Assembly: GCF_001921865.1 (NCBI RefSeq)
Contig: NZ_MSCT01000021.1
Location: 92,437-156,436, forward strand
Reading direction: 5' to 3'
From: Pseudomonas chlororaphis
Lineage (GTDB): Bacteria > Pseudomonadota > Gammaproteobacteria > Pseudomonadales > Pseudomonadaceae
DNA length: 64,000 bases
Numbering within the stretch: the first letter of the stretch is position 1; each line of letters begins with the position of its first letter. Made by a program: the position numbers and the translations under genes. A model generated the notes under the pieces. The model searched no databases and had not been told where the DNA came from. It worked only from the letters and a program-made list of their open reading frames with translations. This document shows positions 1 to 10,459 of the stretch, in pieces.

Positions 1-601
1 TCGGCCGCGGAAAGACAAAGCGCCCGGGCACGCCTTGCATGGCCAGGCGAGCGATTTCCGGACCGCCTGGATAATTCAGGCCGATCATCTTGGCCGTCTT
101 GTCAAAGGCCTCGCCGGCGGCATCGTCCAGGGTTTCGCCCATCAGCTCGTATTGGCCAATGCCATCGACCCGCACCAGTTGCGTATGGCCGCCGGACACC
201 AACAAGGCGACGAACGGAAATTCCGGTGGTTGCTCTTCCAGCATCGGCGCCAGCAAGTGGCCTTCCATATGGTGCACGCCCAGCGCAGGAATGCCCCAGG
301 CAAAGGCCAACGCCTGCGCGCAGGAAGCGCCGACCAGAAGGGCTCCCACAAGGCCAGGGCCGGCGGTATAGGCAATGGCGTCGATTTCGGTCGGCACACA
401 GTCCGCCTCGGCCAGCACCTGGCGAATCAAGGGCAGCATGCGCTTGACGTGATCGCGAGAAGCCAGCTCCGGCACCACGCCACCGTAGGCCCGGTGCAGG
501 TCGATCTGGCTGAACAGCGCATCGGCCAACAGGCCGCGTTCGCTGTCGTAAAGCGCGACGCCGGTTTCGTCGCAGGAAGTTTCTAATCCCAGTACTAACA
601 T
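1..601 (-). CDS. tsaD: tRNA N6-threonylcarbamoyladenosine transferase TsaD (3' end beyond window)
   Basis: TsaD transfers the threonylcarbamoyl group to A37 of tRNAs that read ANN codons, working with TsaB and TsaE in the cytoplasm. The visible N-terminal 200 residues begin MLVLGLETSCDETG, the ASKHA-type nucleotide-binding start of the family. They include HHMEGH, which supplies metal-ligand histidines, at about residues 110–115, and LVSGGHTQLV at about 130–139. The start is fixed by this conserved N-terminus. The C-terminal part lies beyond the left edge, so the gene is partial only because of the window. It is divergent from rpsU, as is usual in Pseudomonas. A TATTAT -10-like element on the minus strand (positions 640–645) could drive it. 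Confidence 0.95.
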   Translation of the reverse strand, partial: MLVLGLETSCDETGVALYDSERGLLADALFSQIDLHRAYGGVVPELASRDHVKRMLPLIRQVLAEADCVPTEIDAIAYTAGPGLVGALLVGASCAQALAFAWGIPALGVHHMEGHLLAPMLEEQPPEFPFVALLVSGGHTQLVRVDGIGQYELMGETLDDAAGEAFDKTAKMIGLNYPGGPEIARLAMQGVPGRFVFPRP

Positions 602-688
602 GGGTTTGCGCCTTGTAGAGGCTAAATTCGAAGGCGCGCATAATAGTCGCCACTCCCTCAGCCGACCAGCGGTTTTCGATCAGAGGCT

Positions 689-717
689 TTGCATTCCGAG
701 CGATGAGGGGTTAACAT
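689..717 (+). promoter_or_regulatory. Probable sigma-70 promoter of rpsU
   Basis: TTGCAT (689–694) is separated by 17 bases from TAACAT (712–717), about 84 bases upstream of the rpsU start. Both boxes match four or five of six consensus positions. The spacing and position suit the main promoter of the rpsU-dnaG-rpoD unit. The assignment is by eye only. Confidence 0.5.
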
Positions 718-800
718 CCGCAACCCTTAAAAACCGACGAGCTCAGCCGCGATTTTGCGACGAGTCCGTTGACCCCGGTAATGAATGAAGGTAGCTCTGG

Positions 801-1016
801 ATGCCAGCCGTCAAAGTTAAAGAGAACGAACCCTTCGACGTAGCTCTGCGTCGTTTCAAGCGCTCCTGCGAAAAAGCCGGTGTTCTGGCTGAAGTTCGTA
901 GCCGCGAATTTTATGAGAAGCCGACTTCCGAGCGTAAGCGCAAAGCAGCTGCTGCTGTTAAGCGTCACGCCAAGAAAGTTCAGCGCGAACAGCGCCGCGC
1001 CGTACGTCTGTACTAA
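801..1016 (+). CDS. rpsU: 30S ribosomal protein S21
   Basis: S21 is a small basic protein of the 30S subunit that helps initiation by supporting base pairing near the anti-Shine-Dalgarno end of 16S rRNA. The 71-residue product starts [21 protein letters not shown] and ends in a Lys/Arg-rich tail ([18 protein letters not shown]), the full family length. A GAAGG Shine-Dalgarno lies about 10 bases upstream. It is the first gene of the macromolecular-synthesis cluster with dnaG and rpoD, and is separated from dnaG by a hairpin and a 462-base gap. Confidence 0.98.
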
Positions 1017-1046
1017 TACACAGACGTTCGCTGCAAGCTTCTGCCA

Positions 1047-1067
1047 AGCCCGGCCCTCAGCCGGGCT
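1047..1067 (+). terminator. Hairpin after rpsU (attenuator-like)
   Basis: AGCCCGGC (1047–1054) and GCCGGGCT (1060–1067) form a perfect 8-bp GC-rich stem with a 5-base loop, 30 bases after the rpsU stop. There is no U-run, so it is probably a partial terminator or mRNA-processing structure. In enteric bacteria the rpsU–dnaG junction also carries an attenuating element, which fits the much higher need for S21 than for primase. Confidence 0.55.
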
Positions 1068-1478
1068 AATGGCATTTGCGGACAACGCTTGATGCTTCAC
1101 CGTCAACGTCCATGCGACCGCGACAATCCGCTTCACCACGTCAGACCTGGCTCCTGCCAGCGGTGCACGTCTCTTCTGACGAGCCTTCCAAGGCTACTGA
1201 CGAGCACATTTTTCTGATTCCTCAACAGACTCAGCCCACGGCGCCCCTCTGCAGCGTCCGCTTATGAGCCATCCGAGACCTGTCGGACTCAGAGCAATAT
1301 CTTCAAATAGTCGAAGACTGATTGAAACTAACGTCAGTAGACTTTCGGCAGATACACTTCCCGATAGCGATCAAGCCGACGAAAAATGGTCGAACGCGCA
1401 GCGATTGCGCCTCGAACAACTCGTTGTCGAAGCTTTCGCATTGGTCCCATTCTTTCGCGCAGTGATGACGAGAACGCC
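1068..1478. other. Long rpsU–dnaG gap without a convincing gene
   Basis: The gap between rpsU and dnaG is 462 bases, and this part after the hairpin is visibly AT-richer than the neighbours. Short open frames here have no recognisable motif, Shine-Dalgarno or Pseudomonas-like third-position GC. From memory, P. aeruginosa has a GatB/YqeY-domain gene at this point. No trace of one could be read here in any frame. The region could hold promoters for dnaG, but no clear pair of boxes was found. Confidence 0.5.
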
Positions 1479-3443
1479 ATGGCCGGGCTGATTCCCCAGA
1501 GCTTTATTGACGACCTTCTGAACCGCACCGACATCGTCGATGTCGTCAGCTCGCGCCTGCAGATGAAAAAGGCCGGCAAGAACTACACCGCCTGCTGCCC
1601 GTTCCACAAAGAAAAGACCCCCTCTTTCAGCGTCAGCCCGGACAAGCAGTTCTACTACTGTTTCGGCTGCGGCGCAGGGGGCAATGCCCTCGGCTTCATC
1701 ATGGACCACGACAACCTGGACTTCCCCCAGGCCGTCGAGGAACTGGCCAAGGCCGCCGGCATGGAGATCCCCCGCGAGGAAAGCGGGCGCTCGCACAAAC
1801 CCCGGCAACCGACCGACTCGCCGCTCTACCCGCTGCTCACCGCCGCTGCCGATTACTATCGCCAGGCACTGAAAAGCCATCCAGCCCGCAAGGCCGCAGT
1901 CGATTACCTCAAGGGGCGCGGCCTGACCGGCGAGATCGCCCGCGATTTCGGCCTCGGTTTCGCTCCGCCCGGCTGGGACAACCTGTTCAAGCACCTGAGC
2001 AGCGACACCCTGCAGCAGAAGGCCATGATCGACGCCGGCCTGCTGATCGAGAACGCCGAAACCGGCAAACGCTACGATCGTTTCCGCGACCGGGTGATGT
2101 TTCCGATCCGCGACAGCCGCGGCCGGATCATCGCCTTCGGCGGCCGGGTACTGGGTGACGACAAGCCAAAATACCTGAACTCGCCGGAAACCCCGGTGTT
2201 CCACAAGGGCCAGGAGCTTTACGGCCTGTTCGAGGCCCGCAAGAACAACCGCAACCTCGACGAAATCATCGTCGTCGAGGGCTACATGGACGTGATCGCC
2301 CTCGCCCAACAAGGCTTGCGTAATGCCGTGGCGACCCTGGGCACCGCCACCAGCGAAGAACACCTCAAGCGCCTGTTCCGCATCGTACCCAACGTCCTGT
2401 TCTGCTTCGACGGCGACCAGGCCGGGCGCAAGGCTGCCTGGCGCGCGCTGGAAGCGACCTTGTCGAGCCTGCAGGACGGGCGCCGGGCGCGCTTTCTGTT
2501 TCTTCCCGAAGGGGAAGACCCGGATACCCTGGTCCGCTCCGAAGGCACCGACGCCTTTCGCGCCCGCATCAACCAGCATGCGCAACCGCTGGCCGACTAC
2601 TTCTTCCAGCAATTGACCGACGAAGCCGATCCGCGCTCACTCGAGGGCAAGGCCCACCTGGCGACCCTGGCCGCGCCGCTGATCGACAAAGTCCCCGGAG
2701 CCAACCTGCGGACCCTGATGCGCCAGCGCCTCAGCGAAATTACCGGACTCAACAACGAGACGGTCAGCCAGTTGGTGCACAGCGCGCCACAGGAAGCGCC
2801 GCCAACGTACGACGCCGGCATCGATTACGACGCCATGCCGGACTACGCCGACTACCATGAGCCGCAGGACACCTACGTACCGCAGCAGGAGTGGACGCCG
2901 AAGAAATCCGGCGCGGGCGGCAAGAAATGGGAAAGCAAACCATGGGACAAAAAGGGCAAGCGCAATGGCGATCGCGATCAGCCACGTGCCCCGCGCGTTC
3001 CAACCGCCGTCGAACCCCCAACGCTGTCAGCGCTTCGAACCTTGCTGCATCACCCGCAACTGGCCGAAAAAGTTGAAGACGCCGGGCACTTTGCCGCCGA
3101 CGACAACACTAATACCCAGTTGCTGGTAGCCCTGATCGAAGCCGTTCAGAAAAATCCTAGGCTACGCTCTATTCATCAACTCATGGCTCGTTGGCACGGC
3201 ACTGAACAGGGACGCCTGATCAAGGCGCTGGCAGAAAAGGAGTGGCTGATTGAAGGCGACAACCTTGAACAACAGTTTTTCGACACCATTAAAAGCTTGT
3301 CCGCTCGCCAACGTGAGCGTGTTTTGGAACAACTTCTCAGGAAATCGCGTCAAAGCGAATTGAGTGGCGAAGAAAAAATTCAGCTGCTCGAGCTTTTAAA
3401 ACGCAATGTTCCCGCATCAAACCCGACCTCAACTGGCGCGTGA
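1479..3443 (+). CDS. dnaG: DNA primase
   Basis: DnaG makes the RNA primers for the replication fork. The 654-residue protein starts MAGLIPQSFIDDLLNRTDIVD. A longer in-frame start upstream was rejected because this N-terminus is the family one. The CHC2 zinc finger (CCPFH … CFGCGAGG) is at about residues 38–66. The RNA polymerase domain follows, and the TOPRIM motif VVEGYMDV has its catalytic Glu near residue 266. The C-terminal DnaB-binding region follows a Pro/Lys-rich linker at about residues 480–525. The length is normal. It is followed after 67 bases by rpoD. Confidence 0.98.
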   Translation: MAGLIPQSFIDDLLNRTDIVDVVSSRLQMKKAGKNYTACCPFHKEKTPSFSVSPDKQFYYCFGCGAGGNALGFIMDHDNLDFPQAVEELAKAAGMEIPREESGRSHKPRQPTDSPLYPLLTAAADYYRQALKSHPARKAAVDYLKGRGLTGEIARDFGLGFAPPGWDNLFKHLSSDTLQQKAMIDAGLLIENAETGKRYDRFRDRVMFPIRDSRGRIIAFGGRVLGDDKPKYLNSPETPVFHKGQELYGLFEARKNNRNLDEIIVVEGYMDVIALAQQGLRNAVATLGTATSEEHLKRLFRIVPNVLFCFDGDQAGRKAAWRALEATLSSLQDGRRARFLFLPEGEDPDTLVRSEGTDAFRARINQHAQPLADYFFQQLTDEADPRSLEGKAHLATLAAPLIDKVPGANLRTLMRQRLSEITGLNNETVSQLVHSAPQEAPPTYDAGIDYDAMPDYADYHEPQDTYVPQQEWTPKKSGAGGKKWESKPWDKKGKRNGDRDQPRAPRVPTAVEPPTLSALRTLLHHPQLAEKVEDAGHFAADDNTNTQLLVALIEAVQKNPRLRSIHQLMARWHGTEQGRLIKALAEKEWLIEGDNLEQQFFDTIKSLSARQRERVLEQLLRKSRQSELSGEEKIQLLELLKRNVPASNPTSTGA

Positions 3444-3457
3444 GGTCATAGCTCGGG

Positions 3458-3463
3458 TATAAT
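3458..3463 (+). promoter_or_regulatory. Consensus -10 box for rpoD
   Basis: An exact TATAAT lies 15 bases after the dnaG stop and 47 bases before the rpoD start. The -35 region at proper spacing is poor (TGGCGC), so strength is uncertain. It would give rpoD its own promoter within the operon, as known in other proteobacteria. Confidence 0.5.
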
Positions 3464-3510
3464 CCTCGGCTTGTTTTTTGCCCGCCAAGACCTTCAGTGG
3501 ATAGGGTGTT

Positions 3511-5358
<1,848 letters not shown>

Positions 5359-5365
5359 CACCCAG

Positions 5366-5394
5366 AACCCCCAGCCCTGCTGGGGGTTTTGCTT
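5366..5394 (+). terminator. Rho-independent terminator of rpoD
   Basis: AACCCCCAGC (5366–5375) and GCTGGGGGTT (5379–5388) form a perfect 10-bp stem with a CCT loop, followed by TTGCTTT. It starts 7 bases after the rpoD stop. Confidence 0.9.
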
Positions 5395-5480
5395 TGTGCA
5401 GTTTAAATCCCCCATGCTTCGCCCCCTCCGGATTGCCCGTCTACACTCGAAACATTCCCCCGTGCCATAACGAGACCGTT

Positions 5481-8400
5481 ATGCCCAGACTGCCGACCGT
5501 GCTTGTGCTGTCGCTGCTCGCCTGGACCGCAACGGCTGGCGCGCTGACTCTCAACGATGAAGAACGTGGCTGGCTTTCGACCCACCCGGAATTGCGCCTG
5601 GGTGTAGACGCCTCATGGCCGCCTTTCGAGTATCGCGACGAAGAGGGGCGCTACCAGGGCCTTGCCGCGGATTACATCCACCTGATCCAGGATCGCCTGG
5701 CGATCACGCTCAAGCCGATAGAACCCGCCAGTTGGAGCGAAGTGCTCGACACTGCGAAAAAAGGCAACCTGGACCTGTTGCCCGGGATCATGTCGACCCC
5801 TGAACGCCAGAGCTACCTGGCCTTCACCCGCCCCTATCTCGACTTCCCGATCGTGATCCTGGCCCACAAAGGCGGCGCGCAACCGCGCAAGATCCAGGAC
5901 CTGTACGGCCTGAAGATCGCCGTCGTGGAGAACTACGCCCCCCACGAACTGCTCCGTACCCACCATCCCGACCTGAACCTGGTGGCCCTGCCCAACGTGA
6001 GCTCGGCCCTGCAGGCGCTCGCGCTCAATCAGGTCGACGCCGTGGTCGGCGACCTGGCGTCCAGCGTATGGAGCCTGCGCCAACTGAAGCTGGACGGGCT
6101 CTATGTCAGCGGGGAAACCCCCTACCGCTATCAACTGGCCATGGGCGTGCCGCGCGACAGCAAGATCCTGGTGGGGATTCTCGACAAGGTGCTGGCGGAC
6201 ATCAGCCCGGCGGAAGTCAGCGAAATCCAGCAGCGCTGGGTCGGCAATGTCCTCGATCATCGTTCGTTCTGGTCGGACCTGCTGCTCTATGGCCTGCCGG
6301 GGCTCCTGCTGCTGTTTGCCATATTGGCGATAGTGCTGCGCATCAATCGCCGGCTGAGCTCCGAAATCGCCCGGCGCGTAGCCCTTGAGCAGGAACTGCG
6401 CAGCAGCGAATACCATTACCGCGGTCTGGTCGAAAGCCTGTCGGCGATTGCCTGGGAAGCGCGCATCAGCGACTTTACCTACAGCTATGTGTCGCCCCAT
6501 GCCGAGCAACTGCTGGGCTACCCCCTTTCCCACTGGCTGATTCCCGGGTTCTGGCGAAACATCATCCACCCCGCCGACCTCACCCGCGCCCAGAACTTCT
6601 GCGACCATGAAGTCCTCGCCGGGCGCGACCACAGCCTGGATTACCGGGTCATCACCGCCGACGGCCGCTGCCTGTGGGTTCGCGACATCGTCAGCCTGAT
6701 CGAGCATGGGCACGAGCCCGTCATGCGCGGGCTGATGATCGATATCAGCGAAACGAAGCGCACGGAAGAAGCCCTTCGGCTTTCGGAACAGCGGTTCGCC
6801 TCGGTATTCCAGCAATGCCCGGACATCCTGGTCATTGCCCGCCTGTCGGATGGTTGCCTGCTGGAGGTCAACGAGGCGTTCGAGGAGCAGATCGGCCTGA
6901 GTGCCGGGCAGGTCATCGGCCAGACGGCCACCGAGCTGAATATCTGGGGCATCCAGGGCGTGGGCCCGGGACTCCTGCAGCGCTTGCAGGCGGGCAGCAT
7001 CCGCAATCTGGAGATGCCCTTTCGACGCAGCAACGGCCAGCTGTTCACCGGCCTGATTTCCGCCGAACCCTTCGACCTCGATACCACGCCCGCCCTGGTC
7101 GTGGTGGTCCGCGACATCAGCCAGTTGAAGGAAACCCAGCAGCAGTTGCAAACCTCCGAGGAAAAATTCGCCAAGGCGTTTCACGCCTCGCCGGACGGCT
7201 TGTTGCTCAGCCGCCAGCGCGATGGCTTGCTGATCGAGGTCAACGACGGGTTCAGCCGCATCACCGGCTTCAACAGCGCCATGTCCCTCGACCGCTCCAC
7301 CCTGGACCTGGGCATCTGGGTCAACCTGAACGAGCGCCGGCAGATGCTCGACCTGCTGCAGCGCGATGGCTTCGTGCGCGATTTCAGCTGCCATATCCGC
7401 CGCAACGACGGGCAGATCCGCCTGTGCGAACTGTCGAGCCGGCCACTGCCGATCGGTGACGAAGACTGCATGCTGACCATCGCCCGTGACATTACCGAAC
7501 GCCACATGATGCAGGAGAAACTGCAACAGGCCGCCACCGTATTCGAGAGCACCGCCGAAGGCGTCCTGATCACCGATACCCGCCAGCACATCAGCGCGGT
7601 CAACCGGGCGTTCACCGAAATCACCGGTTACAGCGAAACCGAGGCCCTGGGCCACACCCCGCGCCTGCTGGCTTCAGGCCTGCACGACAGCGCCTTCTAC
7701 GCCGCCATGTGGCACCAATTGACCGCCGAAGGTCATTGGCAGGGAGAAATTTCCAATCGCCGCAAAAACGGCGAGCTGTACCCCAGTTGGCTGACCATCA
7801 GCGCGGTACGCAACAAGGACCACTTCGTCACGCACTTCGTCGCCGTCTTCGCCGATATCTCCAGCCTCAAGCACGCCCAGGCCAAGCTCGACTACCAGGC
7901 GCACCATGACCCGTTGACCGGCCTGCCCAATCGCACCCTGTTCGAAAGCCGTCTGCTGAGCGCGCTCAACAGCCAGCAGGAAAACGGCGGCCAGGGCGCG
8001 GTGCTGTTTCTCGATCTGGACCGCTTCAAGCACATCAACGACAGCCTGGGCCACCCGGTCGGCGACCTGCTGCTCAAGGGCATCGCCGTGCGCTTGAAAG
8101 AGCAGTTGCGGGATATCGACACCGTCGCCCGCCTGGGCGGCGACGAGTTCATCATCCTGCTCCCCGGCCTGCACCAGCCAAGCGATGCAGAGCATATCGC
8201 CAACAAGCTGCTGAACTGCTTTGGTGCACCCTTCCAGGCCGGAGAGCATGAGTTTTTCATCAGTGCCAGCATCGGCACCAGCCTCTACCCCAAGGACGGC
8301 TGCGACGTGGCCACCCTGGTCAAGAACGCCGATGCCGCGATGTATCGGTCCAAGGCCAAGGGCCGCAACCGGGTCGAGAGCTACACCCGCGACCTGACCG

Positions 8401-9224
8401 CCCAGGCCAGCGAGCGCATAGCCCTGGAACATGAGCTGCGGCGTGCCATCGAGCGCAACGAGTTGTATCTGTACTACCAGCCCAAGATCAGCCTGGGCGA
8501 CCAGATCCTGGTCGGCGCCGAAGCACTGATTCGCTGGCGCCACCCGACCTTTGGCGATGTCCCTCCCGAGCACTTCATTCCCCTGGCCGAAGAAAACGGC
8601 ATGATCCTGCAGATCGGCGACTGGGTACTGGAACACGCCTGCCAGCAATTGCGTGCCTGGCACGAGCGCTACGAGTGTTTTGGGCCGCTCTCGGTCAACC
8701 TTGCCGGTGCCCAACTGCGCCAACCGAATCTGCTGGGGCGGATCGAACAATTGCTGAAGGAGAACCGCCTCAAGCCTGGCTTGCTGCAGCTGGAAATCAC
8801 CGAGAACTTCATCATGAGCCAGGCCGAGGAAGCCCTGGAGGTACTGCACCAGCTCAAGCGCCTGGGCGTCCAGCTGGCCATCGACGACTTCGGTACCGGC
8901 TACTCCTCCCTGAGCTACCTCAAGCGCCTGCCGCTGGATTTCCTGAAGATCGACCAATCCTTCGTACGCGGCCTGCCCGACGACCCGCACGACGTGGCCA
9001 TCGTGCGGGCCATCATCGCCCTGGGCCGCAGCATGCAATTCACCGTGATCGCCGAAGGCGTGGAAACCCATGACCAGCAGCTATTTCTCGCCAGCGAAGG
9101 CTGCGAACAGATCCAGGGCTACATCATCAGCCTGCCGCTAAGCGCCAACGAATTCGCCGCCACCTTTCTGCGCCTGCCGGTTTCGGCTTTTTCGGATAGC
9201 ACAGCCGAGAAACCGTCGTTATAA
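5481..9224 (+). CDS. rmcA: RmcA-type membrane c-di-GMP phosphodiesterase with periplasmic sensor, four PAS, GGDEF and EAL domains
   Basis: This protein turns over cyclic di-GMP. The 1247-residue product has a signal peptide (1–21), a periplasmic SBP_bac_3 / venus-flytrap domain (about 25–265), one membrane segment (LLLYGLPGLLLLFAILAIVL, about 270–290) and four successive PAS domains starting near residues 306, 435, 560 and 681. An intact GGDEF (886–890) follows, with an RxxD inhibitory site (RDID) five residues before it, and then an EAL domain (EAL 1014–1016; DDFGTGYSS from 1135). Architecture, length and position next to rpoD match P. aeruginosa RmcA (PA0575), which is known to couple redox and phenazine state to c-di-GMP degradation. 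The start at MPRLPTV gives a proper signal peptide. Confidence 0.88.
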   Translation: MPRLPTVLVLSLLAWTATAGALTLNDEERGWLSTHPELRLGVDASWPPFEYRDEEGRYQGLAADYIHLIQDRLAITLKPIEPASWSEVLDTAKKGNLDLLPGIMSTPERQSYLAFTRPYLDFPIVILAHKGGAQPRKIQDLYGLKIAVVENYAPHELLRTHHPDLNLVALPNVSSALQALALNQVDAVVGDLASSVWSLRQLKLDGLYVSGETPYRYQLAMGVPRDSKILVGILDKVLADISPAEVSEIQQRWVGNVLDHRSFWSDLLLYGLPGLLLLFAILAIVLRINRRLSSEIARRVALEQELRSSEYHYRGLVESLSAIAWEARISDFTYSYVSPHAEQLLGYPLSHWLIPGFWRNIIHPADLTRAQNFCDHEVLAGRDHSLDYRVITADGRCLWVRDIVSLIEHGHEPVMRGLMIDISETKRTEEALRLSEQRFASVFQQCPDILVIARLSDGCLLEVNEAFEEQIGLSAGQVIGQTATELNIWGIQGVGPGLLQRLQAGSIRNLEMPFRRSNGQLFTGLISAEPFDLDTTPALVVVVRDISQLKETQQQLQTSEEKFAKAFHASPDGLLLSRQRDGLLIEVNDGFSRITGFNSAMSLDRSTLDLGIWVNLNERRQMLDLLQRDGFVRDFSCHIRRNDGQIRLCELSSRPLPIGDEDCMLTIARDITERHMMQEKLQQAATVFESTAEGVLITDTRQHISAVNRAFTEITGYSETEALGHTPRLLASGLHDSAFYAAMWHQLTAEGHWQGEISNRRKNGELYPSWLTISAVRNKDHFVTHFVAVFADISSLKHAQAKLDYQAHHDPLTGLPNRTLFESRLLSALNSQQENGGQGAVLFLDLDRFKHINDSLGHPVGDLLLKGIAVRLKEQLRDIDTVARLGGDEFIILLPGLHQPSDAEHIANKLLNCFGAPFQAGEHEFFISASIGTSLYPKDGCDVATLVKNADAAMYRSKAKGRNRVESYTRDLTAQASERIALEHELRRAIERNELYLYYQPKISLGDQILVGAEALIRWRHPTFGDVPPEHFIPLAEENGMILQIGDWVLEHACQQLRAWHERYECFGPLSVNLAGAQLRQPNLLGRIEQLLKENRLKPGLLQLEITENFIMSQAEEALEVLHQLKRLGVQLAIDDFGTGYSSLSYLKRLPLDFLKIDQSFVRGLPDDPHDVAIVRAIIALGRSMQFTVIAEGVETHDQQLFLASEGCEQIQGYIISLPLSANEFAATFLRLPVSAFSDSTAEKPSL

Positions 9225-9225
9225 T
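9220..9225 (+). promoter_or_regulatory. TATAAT box of the tRNA gene
   Basis: An exact TATAAT overlaps the rmcA stop codon and is followed by a GC-rich discriminator (CCGCGGCC) just before the tRNA 5' end at 9240. GC-rich discriminators are typical of stable-RNA promoters under stringent control. No good -35 box was seen. Confidence 0.5.
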
Positions 9226-9239
9226 CCGCGGCCTACTGA

Positions 9240-9316
9240 GGGCCTATAGCTCAGTTGGTTAGAGCAGAGGACTCATAATCCTTTGGTCCACGGTTCAAGT
9301 CCGTGTGGGCCCACCA
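9240..9316 (+). tRNA. tRNA-Ile2 with CAU anticodon (lysidine type)
   Basis: The 77-base gene folds into a standard cloverleaf with encoded CCA. The acceptor stem is GGGCCUA/UGGGCCC, the D-arm region carries AGCUCAGUUGGUUAGAGC, the anticodon loop CUCAUAA has anticodon CAU, and the T-arm is CACGG-UUCAAGU-CCGUG. A CAU tRNA may be elongator Met, initiator Met or Ile2. The C4-G69 and C5-G68 acceptor pairs, the UUGGUC variable loop and the UUCAAGU T-loop match the E. coli Ile2 tRNA and TilS determinants, not elongator Met. TilS would convert the C to lysidine so that AUA is read as Ile. Confidence 0.85.
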
Positions 9317-9322
9317 CTTTTC

Positions 9323-9345
9323 AAAGCCGCGCACTGCGCGGCTTT
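9323..9345 (+). terminator. Hairpin terminator of the tRNA gene
   Basis: AAAGCCGCGC (9323–9332) and GCGCGGCTTT (9336–9345) form a perfect 10-bp stem with an ACT loop, 6 bases after the tRNA CCA end. The run of U is short. Confidence 0.75.
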
Positions 9346-9584
9346 CGCGTATTCAGCGGGCAGCCTTCCGGCGAACCGCTCACTCGGCTGGCATAAAAAC
9401 TGCTCCTTTCTTCCAGGAAATCGGCCCTGGCGCACAACTAATAAAATCCGCGGCGGTCATATCTGCACGGAAGCCGCGCGACCCTCATCTGCCCCGGACT
9501 GCATTTCCACTCGTTCGAGGGACGCCTGCCCTTCTCCCCGTGAAGCACAAACCTGAGCCACCCCCTAATAATCAGAGTGGCCTG

Positions 9585-10388
9585 ATGATGCGGACACAGC
9601 ACATGGAAGTAGTACCTATGGCGCCTGCGCCAGGACAGGTAACGGGCTTCGCTCGTTGCCGCAATATCCGGCAAGGCCCGGTTTTCATCATTGCATCCGG
9701 CAGCTCGGCAAAGGACTTTCCCATCGAAGCCTTTTCCGACATCCCAATGATCACCATGAACGGAGCCATCTCGATGTTCCTCGGGACCGGTATACGGCCT
9801 TTTTTCTATGCCTGTACCGACACCAGTTTCTCCCTGCAGCAACCCGAACTCTTCGCCCAGGCAATGGCTCTCAGCCAGCGCGTGGCGCTCTGGAAAGAAC
9901 ATGCCCAGGCGATTCCGAGCCAGCCGCGAGGCGAGCTGTTTCTGTTGAAGAAAGCTCCGCGACAGACCTGGAAGGAATGGTGGCTCAGGCGCAACAGCAA
10001 GCTGGTCCGCCCTCCCCTCATTGCCGGCAACAGAAGCCGGACCATCGGTTTCAGCAAGGACCTCGAACAGGGCTTTTTCGATGCTCGCACGGTGGCCTAC
10101 CTGGCGCTGCAACTCGCCTATCACGCGGGTTTCAGCAGCGCCATCCTGGTCGGTGTCGACCTGACCCCGGCCATGGGCCGCTTCTATGAAACGGCGGACA
10201 CTTTCAAGTCGCCCTGCGGGCTGGATGAGCATCTGCAATCGCGAATCCTGCCGTCCCTGCAGCTGATGTCAGACAAGGTCATGGGCACGGATTTCTCGGT
10301 GTACAACCTGTCTCCCACCTCGCGTATTCCTGCCTCGATCATTCCCGGCATCAGCCTCGACGAAGTCGAGCAACTGGTGCATCACTGA
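9585..10388 (+). CDS. Putative LPS-core biosynthesis protein (DUF115 / GT42-like)
   Basis: The 267-residue protein has a nucleotide-fold start, GPVFIIASGSSAKDFPIEAF followed by MITMNGAI. This resembles the glycine/serine loop of DUF115-like proteins and of family 42 sialyltransferases (AGNGPSLK-type). A later ILVGVDL strand also suits that fold. Similar Pseudomonas proteins are annotated as LPS core biosynthesis proteins, but no catalytic residue can be assigned by eye. The start is uncertain: ATG 9585, 9588 and 9603 all lie in frame, and the upstream Shine-Dalgarno is weak. The 268-base leader after the tRNA holds only the terminator. It lies directly downstream of a tRNA gene, a common insertion point, but no repeat of the tRNA end was seen. 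Confidence 0.5.
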   Translation: MMRTQHMEVVPMAPAPGQVTGFARCRNIRQGPVFIIASGSSAKDFPIEAFSDIPMITMNGAISMFLGTGIRPFFYACTDTSFSLQQPELFAQAMALSQRVALWKEHAQAIPSQPRGELFLLKKAPRQTWKEWWLRRNSKLVRPPLIAGNRSRTIGFSKDLEQGFFDARTVAYLALQLAYHAGFSSAILVGVDLTPAMGRFYETADTFKSPCGLDEHLQSRILPSLQLMSDKVMGTDFSVYNLSPTSRIPASIIPGISLDEVEQLVHH

Positions 10389-10413
10389 ACGCTCTGGCCG
10401 CTAGCAGCCACAA

Positions 10414-10438
10414 AAAAACCGCGCCAGGCGCGGTTTTT
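10414..10438. terminator. Bidirectional terminator between the LPS-type gene and gcd
   Basis: AAAAACCGCGC (10414–10424) and GCGCGGTTTTT (10428–10438) form an 11-bp stem with a CAG loop. The A-run on one side and U-run on the other let it stop transcription of both convergent genes. Confidence 0.88.
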
Positions 10439-10459
10439 CTGCAAGACCGAGATCAGCGG

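Noticed and set aside
1264..1491. 75-codon frame ahead of dnaG
   Set aside because: No Shine-Dalgarno, no motif, untypical codon use, and it overlaps the dnaG start in another frame.
5613..7655. 680-codon open frame antisense to rmcA
   Set aside because: It mirrors the high third-position GC of the sense gene, has no family motif and lies wholly inside a certain gene.
9240..9316. Calling the CAU tRNA elongator tRNA-Met
   Set aside because: Acceptor, variable-loop and T-loop identities match Ile2 better, as set out in the feature.
9317..9584. Integration scar (attachment repeat) at the tRNA 3' end
   Set aside because: No second copy of the tRNA 3' end and no integrase gene were seen within the following genes.
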